Positions 27,304-38,687 of a stretch of DNA of 54,822 bases are shown one piece after another; positions within the stretch are counted from its first letter, which is position 1; the number at the start of each line of letters is the position of its first letter. This stretch comes from Pseudomonas sp. GM79. Lineage in GTDB: Bacteria > Pseudomonadota > Gammaproteobacteria > Pseudomonadales > Pseudomonadaceae. Position numbers and translations under genes: made by a program. The DNA is taken from NCBI RefSeq assembly GCF_000282495.1, contig NZ_AKJE01000010.1, positions 1-54,822 on the forward strand, in the 5' to 3' direction. The notes below the pieces were generated by a model. That model did no database searches, was not told the DNA's origin, and was given only the letters and a program-made list of their open reading frames with translations.

Positions 27304-27488
27304 ATTTGACGACGAAATGTCGCAAATCTATGTCGCATTTGTGAAAGGTTTAAAGCGATATGCTGTGCTAGTCAAAACTTTTTTAATTTTGACCGCAACG
27401 ACTCAAAGACCACTGTGACGCAGACACCACAAGGCACGCGGCCTGTAGAGGCGGCATGCACTTGCAGAAATTTTGAGGTGCCGGGAGA

Positions 27489-27509
27489 GGCGGCCTGGGT
27501 AAGGCCGCC
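27489..27509 (-). terminator. GC hairpin after damX-like gene
   Basis: GGCGGCCT and AGGCCGCC form an 8-base perfect stem 7 bases beyond the stop codon. There is no T-run after it on the minus strand, so intrinsic termination is uncertain and it may only protect the 3' end. Confidence 0.4.
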
Positions 27510-27515
27510 GAATCT

Positions 27516-29108
27516 TCAGCGAGTTGTTGCCAGTTCCTGTTGGACGCTGGCGACAGTGCGAGGCCAAGGTTTACCAGCCTGAACCTTCGCTGGCAAGGCC
27601 TTGATGGCGGTAACGGCTGCATCGCGGTTGGCGAAGCTACCGTAGGTGATGACGTAAAGCGGCTTACCGTTGAGTACTTTCTTGAAATAACGGTACTCGC
27701 CGCCCTGCTCTTTGACGAAGCTTTGCGCGGCCGATTCGGAGCTGGTACCAAGGATTTGCACCACGTAGTTACCCGGCGCCTGGCCTGCGTACCAGCTGCC
27801 ACCAGCGGCTTTGGCCACGGCGACTGGTTTCTCGGCAGGTTTGACGGCGGCGACCGGCTTGGCGGGCGCTGGAGCCGGTTTGGCAACAGGTGCAGGCGCT
27901 GGCGCTGGCTTGGCGGTCGCGACCTGAGTCGGCGCTGGAACCGGTTTGGCGGCAGGTGTTGGCGCCGGGCCCGGCTGGATGCCCGCAGGCGGCGCAGTCG
28001 TGGTCACGGTTGGTGGTGTAGCGCTGGAACCTTCGAGCGGCACGCCGTCGTCGCCTTCGGTGATACCACCGGCCGCTTCGGCCAGCGGACCACGCATCAC
28101 CGGCTGCGAGTTGCCGACCAACGGCAATGGCATCGGTTGTGAATTACCGGCGAACTCTACGGCGGGAGCGCCACTGCTGTCAGTTTGTGGCGCGCCCTGG
28201 CCCAATGGCAGTTGTGCCTGTTCGTTGGCAGGCGCGCCGGTGGTCGGTGCTTTGCTGCGACCCGGCATCAACCAGGCGGCGGCTACCGCGACCACGACTA
28301 CGGCGGAAATCGCCAATACGTGTTTCTTCGGCATGTTGAACCCCATACTTGGACGCTTCACCGCTGAGCGGCTGGCAATCATGGCTTCGATCATTGCATC
28401 GCGGGCGACCTGGTTGATGTTGCCAGGCCAACCGTCGGAGCTTTCGTGAATATCAGAGATCTGATCCGCGGTGAAAAGTTCGATACCCCGGCCAGCACCT
28501 TCAAGACGCTGATCCAGATATTCGCGGGTTTCTTCTTCGGTGTAAGGCTGCAATTCGATGACGTGGAAACGCTCTTCCTCAAGGCTCAGCGCGTCAAGTT
28601 GAGCAATCAGCGAGGACTCGCCGAACAGGAACACGTGGGGGCGACCTTCCGGCGCGCCCGCGGCTAAAGCCAGCAAGGCTTCCAGCGCGGATTCGTCGAG
28701 TTGCTCGGCATCATCCACCAGCAAATAGACTTCCTGCCCCGTGAGGGCAAGCTGTACCACTTGGGCCAGGATGGCGCCGATTTCGGCCTGTTCGACATTC
28801 AGCGCCTGAGCCACCTGACGCAGCACACCAGCCGCATCGCCGGCGCCACGGGCGGAAACCACCACGCTCTGCACTGACTGTTTGTTGGTGCTGGCCACCA
28901 GGGCCTGACGCAACAGGGTTTTGCCGCTGCCTTGAGGGCCAGTGACCACCAGCAACAACTGGCTGTAACGGGCCAGATGATGCAGTTGCCCCAGCACCGG
29001 TTTGCGCTGGGCCGGGAAAAATTTGAAGCCAGGCACCCGTGGAGCGAAAGGGTCATGACTTAACTGGTAATGGCCGAGGAAAGCCTCGTCGGCATGCAAA
29101 CTAGTCAT
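27516..29108 (-). CDS. damX: DamX-like protein: AAA ATPase plus SPOR domain
   Basis: This 530-residue protein has an N-terminal cytoplasmic ATPase with Walker A GPQGSGKT (about residue 59) and Walker B-like VYLLVDDAEQLD, one membrane helix at about 258-278 (HVLAISAVVVVAVAAAWLMP), a long Pro/Ala-rich periplasmic linker and a C-terminal SPOR domain (GNYVVQILGTSS to the end). SPOR domains bind denuded septal peptidoglycan. It stands directly downstream of aroB, as damX does in enterobacteria, though E. coli DamX lacks a complete ATPase. A role at the division site is inferred. Confidence 0.88.
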   Translation of the reverse strand: MTSLHADEAFLGHYQLSHDPFAPRVPGFKFFPAQRKPVLGQLHHLARYSQLLLVVTGPQGSGKTLLRQALVASTNKQSVQSVVVSARGAGDAAGVLRQVAQALNVEQAEIGAILAQVVQLALTGQEVYLLVDDAEQLDESALEALLALAAGAPEGRPHVFLFGESSLIAQLDALSLEEERFHVIELQPYTEEETREYLDQRLEGAGRGIELFTADQISDIHESSDGWPGNINQVARDAMIEAMIASRSAVKRPSMGFNMPKKHVLAISAVVVVAVAAAWLMPGRSKAPTTGAPANEQAQLPLGQGAPQTDSSGAPAVEFAGNSQPMPLPLVGNSQPVMRGPLAEAAGGITEGDDGVPLEGSSATPPTVTTTAPPAGIQPGPAPTPAAKPVPAPTQVATAKPAPAPAPVAKPAPAPAKPVAAVKPAEKPVAVAKAAGGSWYAGQAPGNYVVQILGTSSESAAQSFVKEQGGEYRYFKKVLNGKPLYVITYGSFANRDAAVTAIKALPAKVQAGKPWPRTVASVQQELATTR

Positions 29109-29118
29109 CGGGATCTTA

Positions 29119-30219
29119 TTAACCTTTAAGCTGAGCCAGGGCGCGGTAATCCGCTCCCAGCGTGGCCTGTAAAACCTCTTTCGGATAATCGTCGGTCACC
29201 ACTGCTTCGCCCATGTGGCGCAGCAGCACCAGGCGCAAACGACCGTCGATCACTTTCTTGTCAATTGCCATGTGCTCGAGAAAATCGGCTTCGGTCATCT
29301 CTTGCGGCGGGATGACCGGCAGGCCGGCCCGCTGGAACAGGCGAATACCGCGATCACGCTCCTGCTCGCTGATCCAGCCCAGGCGCGCGGACATCTCCAA
29401 AGCCATTACGGTGCCAGCAGCGACTGCTTCACCATGAAGCCAGACACCATAGCCCATGTGGGTTTCGATCGCGTGGCCAAAGGTGTGGCCCAGGTTCAAC
29501 GTGGCACGTACGCCCGTCTCTTTCTCGTCGGCACCCACCACCGCAGCCTTGGCCGCGCAGGAGCGTTCGATGGCGTAAGTCAGGGCGGTCTGGTCCAGCG
29601 CTCGCAGGCGATCGACGTTTTCTTCGAGCCAGGTCAGGAATGGCTCGTCGCAGATCAGCCCGTATTTGATGACTTCCGCCAGCCCGGCGGACAGTTCGCG
29701 GGGCGGCAGGGTGTTGAGGGTGGCGGTATCGATCAGCACCACGTTGGGCTGATAGAAGGCGCCGACCATGTTCTTGCCCAGCGGGTGATTGATCCCGGTC
29801 TTGCCGCCCACCGAAGAGTCGACTTGCGACAACAACGTGGTTGGTATCTGGATGAAATCGACGCCTCGCTGGTAGCAGGCGGCCGCAAAACCGGCCATGT
29901 CACCGATTACACCGCCACCGAGGGCGATCACCGTGGTACGGCGATCGTGCCGTGCAGTCAGCAGGCCGTCGAAAATCAGTTGCAGGGTTTCCCAGGTCTT
30001 GAAGGCTTCGCCGTCGGGCAGCACCACGGAAATCACCGAGAACTGCGCGAGGCTGCGGGTCAGACGCTCCAGGTAGAGCGGCGCGACGGTCTCGTTGGAG
30101 ATGATCGCTACCTGCCGCCCGCGGATATGCGGGGCCAGCAGCTCAGGCTGATCCAACAAACCTTCGCCAATATGAATCGGGTAGCTGCGCTCGCCTAGAT
30201 CGACCTTGAGTGTCTGCAT
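29119..30219 (-). CDS. aroB: 3-dehydroquinate synthase
   Basis: AroB (366 residues) converts DAHP to 3-dehydroquinate with NAD+ and a divalent metal, the second step of the shikimate pathway. Visible are the substrate segment [13 protein letters not shown], the NAD-binding [15 protein letters not shown], and metal-site His residues in [11 protein letters not shown] and [17 protein letters not shown] 30219 ([15 protein letters not shown]) is the normal start; the frame stays open upstream to 30318 but without homology. It lies 10 bases before damX and 150 bases after aroK. Confidence 0.96.
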   Translation of the reverse strand: MQTLKVDLGERSYPIHIGEGLLDQPELLAPHIRGRQVAIISNETVAPLYLERLTRSLAQFSVISVVLPDGEAFKTWETLQLIFDGLLTARHDRRTTVIALGGGVIGDMAGFAAACYQRGVDFIQIPTTLLSQVDSSVGGKTGINHPLGKNMVGAFYQPNVVLIDTATLNTLPPRELSAGLAEVIKYGLICDEPFLTWLEENVDRLRALDQTALTYAIERSCAAKAAVVGADEKETGVRATLNLGHTFGHAIETHMGYGVWLHGEAVAAGTVMALEMSARLGWISEQERDRGIRLFQRAGLPVIPPQEMTEADFLEHMAIDKKVIDGRLRLVLLRHMGEAVVTDDYPKEVLQATLGADYRALAQLKG

Positions 30220-30369
30220 GTGTCCCCACAGTGAAGATGGAATCAGGCGTCCTGCCTTGAGTTTACGAATTCCATGGCGTCTGCTGGTGTGACGCCATTC
30301 GGTAGCCAGCCGCCACAACCTTGAGCGGCTGCGACAGGACGCCGAGGATAGCGCATTTCGCGCCGCGCA

Positions 30370-30888
30370 TTAACGGGGCGGTAGCTGCTGCAAGCGTTCG
30401 AGGATGTCGAGCACCACCATCCGCGGCGGCCGCTCATCGGTTTCAACCACCAGATCGGCGATTTCCCGATACAGCGGATCACGGATCGCCAGCAAGTCGC
30501 GCAGGGTTTTCGCCGGGTCGGCGGTGCGCAGCAGTGGCCGATTGCGATCGCGAGCTGTTCGGCCGACCTGCTGCTCGACCGACGCATGCAGATAGACCAC
30601 CCGCCCACCGGCGTGCAGCGCCCGGCGATTGGCTTCGCGCATCACTGCGCCGCCACCGGTCGCCAATACCACACCGTCGCACGCGCACAGCTCAGCGATC
30701 ATCGCCTGCTCGCGGTCACGAAAGCCCGGTTCGCCTTCCTTATCGAAAATCCACGGGATATTGGCGCCCGTGCGCAATTCAATTTCCTTATCGGAATCTT
30801 TGAATGGCAGGCGCAGCTCTTTGGCCAGCAACCGGCCGATGGTGCTTTTTCCAGCCCCCATCGGTCCAACAAGAATCAAATTTCGCAC
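30370..30888 (-). CDS. aroK: Shikimate kinase
   Basis: AroK (172 residues) phosphorylates shikimate at O3. It has the P-loop [12 protein letters not shown], the shikimate-binding DSDKEIE and the glycine-rich [10 protein letters not shown]. The start lies 4 bases from the pilQ stop, so it is co-transcribed with the pilus genes, the usual pilMNOPQ-aroKB arrangement of gammaproteobacteria. Confidence 0.96.
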   Translation of the reverse strand: MRNLILVGPMGAGKSTIGRLLAKELRLPFKDSDKEIELRTGANIPWIFDKEGEPGFRDREQAMIAELCACDGVVLATGGGAVMREANRRALHAGGRVVYLHASVEQQVGRTARDRNRPLLRTADPAKTLRDLLAIRDPLYREIADLVVETDERPPRMVVLDILERLQQLPPR

Positions 30889-30892
30889 AGAA

Positions 30893-32968
30893 TCAATGAC
30901 TCACAGCAATCGCCTGATTGTTCATGATACGCGGAGTGAGAAATACCAGCAGCTCGGATTTTTTCTCCGAAACCACGTCACGCCGGAAAAGGCGGCCAAG
31001 ATACGGCACATCACCGAGAAATGGCACCTTATCTACAACCTTGCTCTGAGTATTTGAGAAAACCCCACCAATGACGATGGTCTCGCCATCGTTAACCAAC
31101 ACCTTGGCGTTGACCTCGTTTTTCTTGATCGGCGGTACATCCTGCACTTTGTTCAGGTAATCCGGTTCATCCTTGGTGACCTTGACCTCCATGATGATGC
31201 GGTTGTCCGGCGTGATCTGCGGGGTCACTTCCAGGGACAGTGAAGCTTCCTTGAACGACACCGAGGTGGCGCCGCTGGAGCTGGCTTCCTGATAGGGAAT
31301 CTCGGTGCCTTTGAGGATTTTCGCGGTTTCCTTGTCGGACGTGACTACCTTGGGCTGCGAGACGATTTCCCCGTTGCCGGTTTTCTCCATGGCCGAAAGC
31401 TCAAGGTCCAGCAGCACATTGTCGGTAATGAAGGCGATGCCGATCCCCGAGGTATTGGCAGAGGTCCCCAAGTCGACGAACGGCGAGTTGGTACTGGTGC
31501 TGCCCGGCGTCCCTATGGTGGTCGAAGAGCCGTTGACCCCGGAGGTGTTCCAGTTACCCTTCTGCACCGAACCGCCCCAGCGCACGCCAAGGCTTTTGTC
31601 GTAATCGACGTTGGCCTCGACGATGCGCGCCTCGATCATCACCTGACGCACCGGAATATCCAGTTGCGCAACGATGCGACGCAGCTCGTCGAGTCGATCC
31701 TGGGTCTGGTAAGCAATGATGTTGTTGGTTCGCTCATCGACAGTGATTGACCCTCGCTCGTCGATTTTCGCCTCGGCGCTGGTCACCGACTGGAACAGCT
31801 TGGCGATATCGGCGGCTTTGGCGTAGTTGACCTGTAACAGCTCGCGACGTAGAGGCGCCAGTTCGGAAATCTGCTTCTGCGACTCCAGCTCCTGGCGTTC
31901 TCTGGCAGCGATTTCATCAGCCGGCGCCACCAGCAGCACATTGCCGATCTTGCGTTTATCCAGGCCTTTGGTTTTCAACACCAGGTCCAGTGCCTGATCC
32001 CATGGCACGTTCTGCAGGCGCAACGTGATGCCGCCTTGCACCGTGTCGCTTGCCACCAGATTGAGGTTGGTGAAATCGGCGATCAGTTGCAGCACCGAGC
32101 GCACATCGATGTCCTGAAAATTCAGCGAGAGTTTTTCGCCGGTATAGGCAAAGCGTTCGGTGTTGCGCTTCTGCAGGTCATCGACAGTCATCGGCCGGAT
32201 GCTGACGGTCAGCTTGTTGTCGGTCTGATAGGTCGAATAATCGAAGGCGCCACTGGGCTCGATACTGATAATGGCCCGGTCGCCCGTGGCGCTGGCGTTG
32301 ACGAACTGCACCGGCGTGGCGAAATCCTTGACGTCGAGGCGTACACGCAACCGTTCAGGCAGTTGGGTCTTGGTGAAACCGACGATGATTTTGCCATCGC
32401 GTTCCTGGATGTCCGGGGCGATGGACGGATCCGACAGATCGATGACCACATTGCCCTCACCCTGGGTGCCGCGCTGAAAATCCACGCCCCGGATGGCTTT
32501 GCCCACGGGTGCATTGACCCTGGCGGGCGCTGGCGTCGCAATGGCTGCACGCGGTGCGCTGGCGGCAGGTTTGGGCGCCTTGCTACCGGCGCCTTGCCCG
32601 ACAACCACGAACAAATTGTTGCCTTCGACGCGAGCGTTGTATGGCGTCAATTGAGTCAGGCTGATGATCAGACGCGTACGGTCCTTGGCCTCAACAACCG
32701 TGGCGCTGCGGGCGTTGCCACCGCCCAGATCCCGATTCTTGTTCGCCAGCTGACTGGTGACCCCAGGCAGGTCCAGCGCAATCCGCGCAGGCTGCTCTGT
32801 CGTGTAACCGTGGGGCTGCGGTGGTGGTCCATCGAACGATAACTTCAACTCGACACGGTCACCGGGCAGCGCGGCGACATCCAGCGCTTTGAGGTTGGCC
32901 GCCAGTACCATCGGCGACAGAAACGCTATCCATAGCGAAATACCGAAGGTTGATAAAATCCTGTTCAT
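30893..32968 (-). CDS. pilQ: Type IV pilus secretin PilQ
   Basis: PilQ (691 residues) forms the outer-membrane gated channel for type IV pili. After a signal peptide (cleavage near MVLA-ANL) come two AMIN domains (about 25-135 and 160-275) that bind peptidoglycan, a secretin/TonB short N-terminal domain ([20 protein letters not shown]), the N-domain and the C-terminal secretin barrel ([15 protein letters not shown]). It is slightly shorter than the P. aeruginosa protein but complete. The pilP stop is 13 bases upstream. Confidence 0.96.
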   Translation of the reverse strand: MNRILSTFGISLWIAFLSPMVLAANLKALDVAALPGDRVELKLSFDGPPPQPHGYTTEQPARIALDLPGVTSQLANKNRDLGGGNARSATVVEAKDRTRLIISLTQLTPYNARVEGNNLFVVVGQGAGSKAPKPAASAPRAAIATPAPARVNAPVGKAIRGVDFQRGTQGEGNVVIDLSDPSIAPDIQERDGKIIVGFTKTQLPERLRVRLDVKDFATPVQFVNASATGDRAIISIEPSGAFDYSTYQTDNKLTVSIRPMTVDDLQKRNTERFAYTGEKLSLNFQDIDVRSVLQLIADFTNLNLVASDTVQGGITLRLQNVPWDQALDLVLKTKGLDKRKIGNVLLVAPADEIAARERQELESQKQISELAPLRRELLQVNYAKAADIAKLFQSVTSAEAKIDERGSITVDERTNNIIAYQTQDRLDELRRIVAQLDIPVRQVMIEARIVEANVDYDKSLGVRWGGSVQKGNWNTSGVNGSSTTIGTPGSTSTNSPFVDLGTSANTSGIGIAFITDNVLLDLELSAMEKTGNGEIVSQPKVVTSDKETAKILKGTEIPYQEASSSGATSVSFKEASLSLEVTPQITPDNRIIMEVKVTKDEPDYLNKVQDVPPIKKNEVNAKVLVNDGETIVIGGVFSNTQSKVVDKVPFLGDVPYLGRLFRRDVVSEKKSELLVFLTPRIMNNQAIAVSH

Positions 32969-32981
32969 TATTCGAGTTCCA

Positions 32982-33509
32982 CTATGAGTGCTCTTTCAAA
33001 GGGATGGTCCGCGGCCGTTCCAGCCAGGCGCCTTCGCCGTCAGGAACGATTTCGACCACGTCGACTTGCGAACCGCTGATGGCGACGATCCGCCCATCGT
33101 TACGCCCCAGGTAATCGCCGACTTTCAGCCGATGCACGCCGCCTGCCCCACGCAGCAGCGCAAAGGAGCCGGTTGCATTGGAGAGGGTGCCGACCATTTC
33201 AAACTGTTCGATGTTGAAACCTTCGAGATACTGCTTGACCCGGTTGGGGTCGGGTTTGACGTTACGCGAGCCGTGCTTCTGACCGGCCAGATCGACTCTG
33301 ACCTGCCGGGAGAACGGGCTGCGCAGGTTGGCAGCGTTATAGGTGAATGTCGGGTAAGACCGGAATGTCGGCGTTGGTTCAATTTTGCCGGGGGCACGCA
33401 GGCGCACTTCGTTCAGGTAGGCGTCCAGATCGCTGAAATCAGCGTCGCCGCCACAACCGGCCAGGATGACCAGACACATAACCATCGACAGGCAACGAAT
33501 CGGGCTCAT
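32982..33509 (-). CDS. pilP: Type IV pilus lipoprotein PilP
   Basis: PilP (175 residues) is an inner-membrane lipoprotein that links the PilMNO complex to the PilQ secretin. The lipobox is LVILAGC, and the residue after Cys is Gly-Gly-Asp. The C-terminal beta-domain (GFNIEQFEMVGTLSN... RLKVGDYLGRNDGRI) is typical. It overlaps the pilO stop by 4 bases. Confidence 0.95.
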   Translation of the reverse strand: MSPIRCLSMVMCLVILAGCGGDADFSDLDAYLNEVRLRAPGKIEPTPTFRSYPTFTYNAANLRSPFSRQVRVDLAGQKHGSRNVKPDPNRVKQYLEGFNIEQFEMVGTLSNATGSFALLRGAGGVHRLKVGDYLGRNDGRIVAISGSQVDVVEIVPDGEGAWLERPRTIPLKEHS

Positions 33510-34129
33510 TTCTGCAACCCCTTGTCGTTGTAGCGATAGGTCTTGGCAAGGATGCTCATGCGCAACTTCGGACCGCCATCGGGATTAGCCGGCGCCAGGT
33601 CGAAGTCATGCAGGGTGACAATCCGTGGCAGCCCGGCCACGCCGCTGACAAAAGTGGCCAGGTCGTGATAAGCGCCGGTGACGGTGATCTGGATAGGGAG
33701 CTCGATGTAGAACTGCTGGGTAGCCTCCGGGAGCAGCTTGATTTCTTCGAACTCCAGGCCGCTGCCCAAGCCGGTGCGGGTGATGTCCTCCAGCAGGCCG
33801 GGCACTTCGGTGTCGCTGGGCAATTGCCGCAAAAGCATGCCGAAGGAGTTTTCCATTTCCTTCATCTGCTGGGTATACAGCTCCAGATTCGCCGCCATAT
33901 GGGCTTTGGTCGCGAATTGCTCCCTGAGCGTCGATTCTTCCTCGCGCCTGAGTTCCAGGTGGTTTTGCAGGTCACTGATCAAGAAGCTGTAGCCCAGGGT
34001 TAGCACCAGGACCATCAGCAGCACACTCGCCAGGACCTTGATCGCCGGTGGCCAGGAACCCATGTTGTTGGTGTCCAGATCGTTGATGTCGATCTGGCGC
34101 AACCCTTCGAACCATTCGGATGGTTTCAT
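33506..34129 (-). CDS. pilO: Type IV pilus alignment protein PilO
   Basis: PilO (207 residues) has a short cytoplasmic part, one membrane helix (VLASVLLMVLVLTLGYSFLI), a coiled coil rich in Glu/Arg and a periplasmic ferredoxin-like core. It pairs with PilN to form the alignment complex. It overlaps both neighbours by 4 bases. Confidence 0.95.
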   Translation of the reverse strand: MKPSEWFEGLRQIDINDLDTNNMGSWPPAIKVLASVLLMVLVLTLGYSFLISDLQNHLELRREEESTLREQFATKAHMAANLELYTQQMKEMENSFGMLLRQLPSDTEVPGLLEDITRTGLGSGLEFEEIKLLPEATQQFYIELPIQITVTGAYHDLATFVSGVAGLPRIVTLHDFDLAPANPDGGPKLRMSILAKTYRYNDKGLQK

Positions 34130-34691
34130 TTAGCGCCCCCCACAATCGCGGGCTGGGTCTGACGGACGGTCAACTGAAAAACATTGGCCTGATCCAGCTG
34201 ACCGGCGGTGGTCGCCTTGACTTCCGTGAGGTTGGGCGCATCGAACCAATCGGAGGCATCAAGATTGCGCATCAGATCCGAAACCCGGTTGTTGGATTCC
34301 GCCGCGCCGGTGATGGACACGGTTTTGCCGACCATTTTCACTTCGGTGAAATAAACTCCGTCCGGCAAGGTACGCGCCAATTGATCGAAAATCCTCCCGC
34401 TGATCGGCCGGTTGCCTTGCAGGTCCTGAATAATGCGCATGCGTTCAACGAGTTGCTGTCGGCGGGCCTTCAGATCGCTGATCTGTTTGATCCGCTCGTC
34501 GACCACGGCAATCTGCTTGCCGATGTAATCGTTACGGGCGACTTGCCGATTAATGGCGCTGTTAATGACCTGGTCCGCAATCAGCAGCGCTCCCACCGAG
34601 CCCACCAACACACCGACCAACGCCAGTAAAAAGCGTTTGCGACGCCCTTCGCGCAACTCTTCACGCCAGGGTAAAAGATTGATCCGCGCCA

Positions 34692-34692
<1 letters not shown>
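34126..34692 (-). CDS. pilN: Type IV pilus alignment protein PilN
   Basis: PilN (188 residues) opens with MARINLLPWREE, the conserved INLLPWR peptide that docks into PilM. It then has one membrane helix (FLLALVGVLVGSVGALLIA) and a periplasmic coiled-coil and globular domain. ATG 34692 overlaps the pilM stop by one base; an upstream in-frame start at 34722 would place ten extra residues before the docking peptide and is rejected. Confidence 0.95.
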
Positions 34693-35971
<1,279 letters not shown>

Positions 35972-38419
35972 TTGATTCGTCTGCTGAAATTTCTCGGTTG
36001 GTCCATCGTCGCCGTTTTCTGCGGACTGCTCCTGAGTCTGAGCGGCGCTTTTCTTTACCTTAGCCCCGGATTGCCATCTGTGGAGGCGCTGAGAAGTATT
36101 CAGTTGCAGATTCCTTTGCGGGTGTACAGCAGCGACAACAAGTTGATCGCAGAATTTGGCGAAATGCGCCGTACGCCAATCCGTTTCGCCGACATTCCCC
36201 CCAATTTCATTAATGCGTTACTAAGTGCTGAAGACGACAATTTCGCCAACCACTACGGCGTCGATCCCAGCAGCCTGATGCGTGCCGCCACCCAGCTGGT
36301 AAAGAGCGGACATATTCAGTCCGGCGGCAGCACCATCACCATGCAGGTAGCGAAGAACTTCTTCCTGACCAGCGAACGCAGCTTCTCGCGCAAAACCACC
36401 GAAATCCTCCTGGCCCTGCAGATCGAACGACAGTTGACCAAGGACGAGATCCTCGAGCTGTACGTCAACAAGATCTATCTGGGCAACCGCGCCTACGGCA
36501 TCGAAGCAGCGGCGCAGGTTTATTACGGCAAGTCGATTCGTGACGTGAGCCTGGCGCAGATGGCGATGATCGCCGGTCTGCCAAAAGCTCCGTCGCGCTT
36601 CAACCCGCTGGCCAACCCGACCCGCAGCAAAGAGCGTCGCGACTGGATCCTGGGACGCATGTATAAGCTCGGCAAAATCACCGAAGCCGACTACACCACT
36701 GCGATCAATGAGCCGCTGAACGCCAGCTACCATGTGCCGACCCCGGAAGTGAACGCGCCATACGTCGCCGAAATGGCCCGTGCCGAAATGGTCGGCCGCT
36801 ATGGCAGCGATGCGTACACCGAAGGTTTTCGTGTCACCACCACGGTGCCGAGCAATTTGCAGGAGATGGCCAACACCGCGGTTCATGAAGGCTTGATGAC
36901 CTACGACCAACGGCACGGTTATCGCGGCCCCGAGTCACGCCTGCCGGGTAAAACCCGAGAGGCCTGGACTCAGGAGTTGACCAAACAGCGAATCATCAGC
37001 GGCCTGGAACCGGCGATCGTGACCCAGGTCGACAAGAACGGCGTGCAGGTGTTGACCCGCACGGGTACCGGCGAAGAGCACGTCGCCTGGGAAACCATGA
37101 AGTGGGCTCGTCCGTTCCTGAACACCAACAGCATGGGCGCCAATCCGAAGCAGCCGTCGGATGTCGCACAGGTCGGTGATCTGATTCGCGTACAGCGTCA
37201 GCCAGATGGTTCGCTCAAATTCAGCCAGATTCCGCAGGCTCAAGGCGCGCTGGTTTCCCTCGACCCGCAGAACGGCGCCATTCGTTCGCTGGTCGGCGGT
37301 TTCGCCTTCGAGCAGAGCAACTACAACCGCGCCATGCAGGCCAAACGTCAGCCAGGTTCGAGCTTCAAGCCGTTCGTCTACAGCGCCGCCCTGGACAACG
37401 GCTATACCGCCGCCAGCCTGGTGAACGACGCACCTATCGTGTTCGTCGACGAGTACCTGGACAAAGTCTGGCGTCCGAAGAACGATACCAACACCTTCCT
37501 CGGCCCGATCCGCATGCGTGAAGCGCTCTACAAGTCGCGCAACCTGGTATCGATCCGCCTGCTGCAAGCGCTGGGTGTCGACCGCACCATCGACTACATC
37601 AGCAAGTTCGGCTTCAACAAGCAGGACCTGCCGCGCAACCTGTCCCTGGCCCTGGGTACCGCGACCCTGACGCCAATGGAAATCGCCACCGGCTGGGCCA
37701 CCTTCGCCAATGGCGGCTACAAGATCACCCCGTACATCATCGACAAGATCGAAAGCCGCAACGGCGACACGCTATTTGTCGCCAACCCGCCGAGCGTTCC
37801 GAAAGGCACCGTAGCCAGCGATGGCATCGCCATGCCGGCCTCTGACACCTTCACGGTCAACGCTACTCCAGGCGAAGCACCGAGCGCCCAGCCAATGCCA
37901 CAAACGCCGGCCGTGGCCGAGCGCATCATCGATGGGCGCACCACTTACATCCTCAACAGCATGCTCGAGGATGTGATCAAACTCGGCACCGGCCGCCGTG
38001 CGCTGGCGCTGGGTCGCAGCGACATCGCGGGCAAGACCGGTACCACCAACGAATCCAAGGACGCCTGGTTCTCCGGCTACAACGCCGATTACGTGACCAC
38101 CGTCTGGACCGGCTTCGACCAACCGGAAAGCCTGGGCAAACGCGAGTTCGGCGGCACCGTTGCCTTGCCGATCTGGATGAACTACATGGCGGCGGCCCTC
38201 AAAGACAAACCGCCCCACACCCAAGCGGAACCCGAAGGCATTCTCAGCCTGCGCGTCGACCCGATCAGCGGCCGCGCGGCCACCCCAAGTACGCCAGGCG
38301 CCTACTTCGAACTGTTCAAGGCCGAAGACACACCACCGTCGGTTAACGAGCTGAGCAACGGCAATGTACCAGGCAGCCCGCTGCCAGCCGATGAGGCAGC
38401 GCCGATCGATTTGTTCTGA
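35972..38419 (+). CDS. ponA: Penicillin-binding protein 1A
   Basis: This bifunctional class A PBP of 815 residues polymerises glycan strands and cross-links peptidoglycan. One N-terminal membrane helix (about 8-30) is followed by the GT51 domain with Glu87 in SAEDDNFANHYG, an OB-like insert, and a transpeptidase domain with the nucleophile in PGSSFKPF (near residue 462), SxN-type SRN and KTGTT in AGKTGTTNESKDAW. The start is TTG 35972, with MIRLLKFLGW following; no in-frame ATG precedes the membrane helix. A terminator follows. Confidence 0.95.
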   Translation: MIRLLKFLGWSIVAVFCGLLLSLSGAFLYLSPGLPSVEALRSIQLQIPLRVYSSDNKLIAEFGEMRRTPIRFADIPPNFINALLSAEDDNFANHYGVDPSSLMRAATQLVKSGHIQSGGSTITMQVAKNFFLTSERSFSRKTTEILLALQIERQLTKDEILELYVNKIYLGNRAYGIEAAAQVYYGKSIRDVSLAQMAMIAGLPKAPSRFNPLANPTRSKERRDWILGRMYKLGKITEADYTTAINEPLNASYHVPTPEVNAPYVAEMARAEMVGRYGSDAYTEGFRVTTTVPSNLQEMANTAVHEGLMTYDQRHGYRGPESRLPGKTREAWTQELTKQRIISGLEPAIVTQVDKNGVQVLTRTGTGEEHVAWETMKWARPFLNTNSMGANPKQPSDVAQVGDLIRVQRQPDGSLKFSQIPQAQGALVSLDPQNGAIRSLVGGFAFEQSNYNRAMQAKRQPGSSFKPFVYSAALDNGYTAASLVNDAPIVFVDEYLDKVWRPKNDTNTFLGPIRMREALYKSRNLVSIRLLQALGVDRTIDYISKFGFNKQDLPRNLSLALGTATLTPMEIATGWATFANGGYKITPYIIDKIESRNGDTLFVANPPSVPKGTVASDGIAMPASDTFTVNATPGEAPSAQPMPQTPAVAERIIDGRTTYILNSMLEDVIKLGTGRRALALGRSDIAGKTGTTNESKDAWFSGYNADYVTTVWTGFDQPESLGKREFGGTVALPIWMNYMAAALKDKPPHTQAEPEGILSLRVDPISGRAATPSTPGAYFELFKAEDTPPSVNELSNGNVPGSPLPADEAAPIDLF

Positions 38420-38435
38420 TCGTGTAGCACCACCT

Positions 38436-38472
38436 AAAAGCCCCGTCCTCGAAAGATGTGCGGGGCTTTTTA
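38436..38472 (+). terminator. Rho-independent terminator of ponA
   Basis: AAAAGCCCCG and CGGGGCTTTTTATT form a strong stem with a T-run, 17 bases beyond the ponA stop. Confidence 0.85.
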
Positions 38473-38506
38473 TTGCCTGCCGGTTATGCGCTGAATAACC
38501 CGCCCC

Positions 38507-38604
38507 CTTCGCGGGCAAGCCCGCTCCCACAAGGCTCTGTGGTGCTATCAGGGGTTGTGAACCACCGCGATTCCTGTGGGAGCGGGCTTGCCCGCGAAGA
38601 GGCC
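38507..38604. repeat. REP doublet (BIME), copy 2
   Basis: Inverted arms CTTCGCGGGCAAGCCCGCTC and CTGTGGGAGCGGGCTTGCCC flank a spacer of about 45 bases. It uses the GCCCGC subtype, not the GCTCGC subtype seen in most other copies. Confidence 0.9.
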
Positions 38605-38633
38605 CTTACAAACGATGCAAACCTCCCAGATAC

Positions 38634-38667
38634 AAAAAAGCCCCGACTCGCGAGAGCCGGGGCTTTT
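38634..38667. terminator. Bidirectional terminator, mainly for the malic enzyme gene
   Basis: AAAAAAGCCCCGACTC and GAGCCGGGGCTTTT pair around CGCGA, with A and T runs on both sides. It lies 20 bases from the minus-strand malic enzyme stop. Confidence 0.85.
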
Positions 38668-38687
38668 GGTTGATGCGCTACAACGGC

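Larger units (their letters stand above)
27166..27515. other. gltB upstream region and damX-like 3' flank, no gene
   Basis: The 350 bases between gltB and the damX-like gene hold a sigma-70-like promoter for gltB (27275-27303), an AT-rich tract around 27340-27400 that could bind a regulator, and a GC hairpin next to the damX-like stop (27489-27509). No credible reading frame with a ribosome-binding site was seen. Confidence 0.6.

Noticed and set aside
22720..27309. Long open frames on the strand opposite gltB and gltD (over 900 and 450 codons)
   Set aside because: They are antisense to clearly functional genes, have low-complexity composition typical of the reverse strand of GC-rich coding DNA, and match no family.
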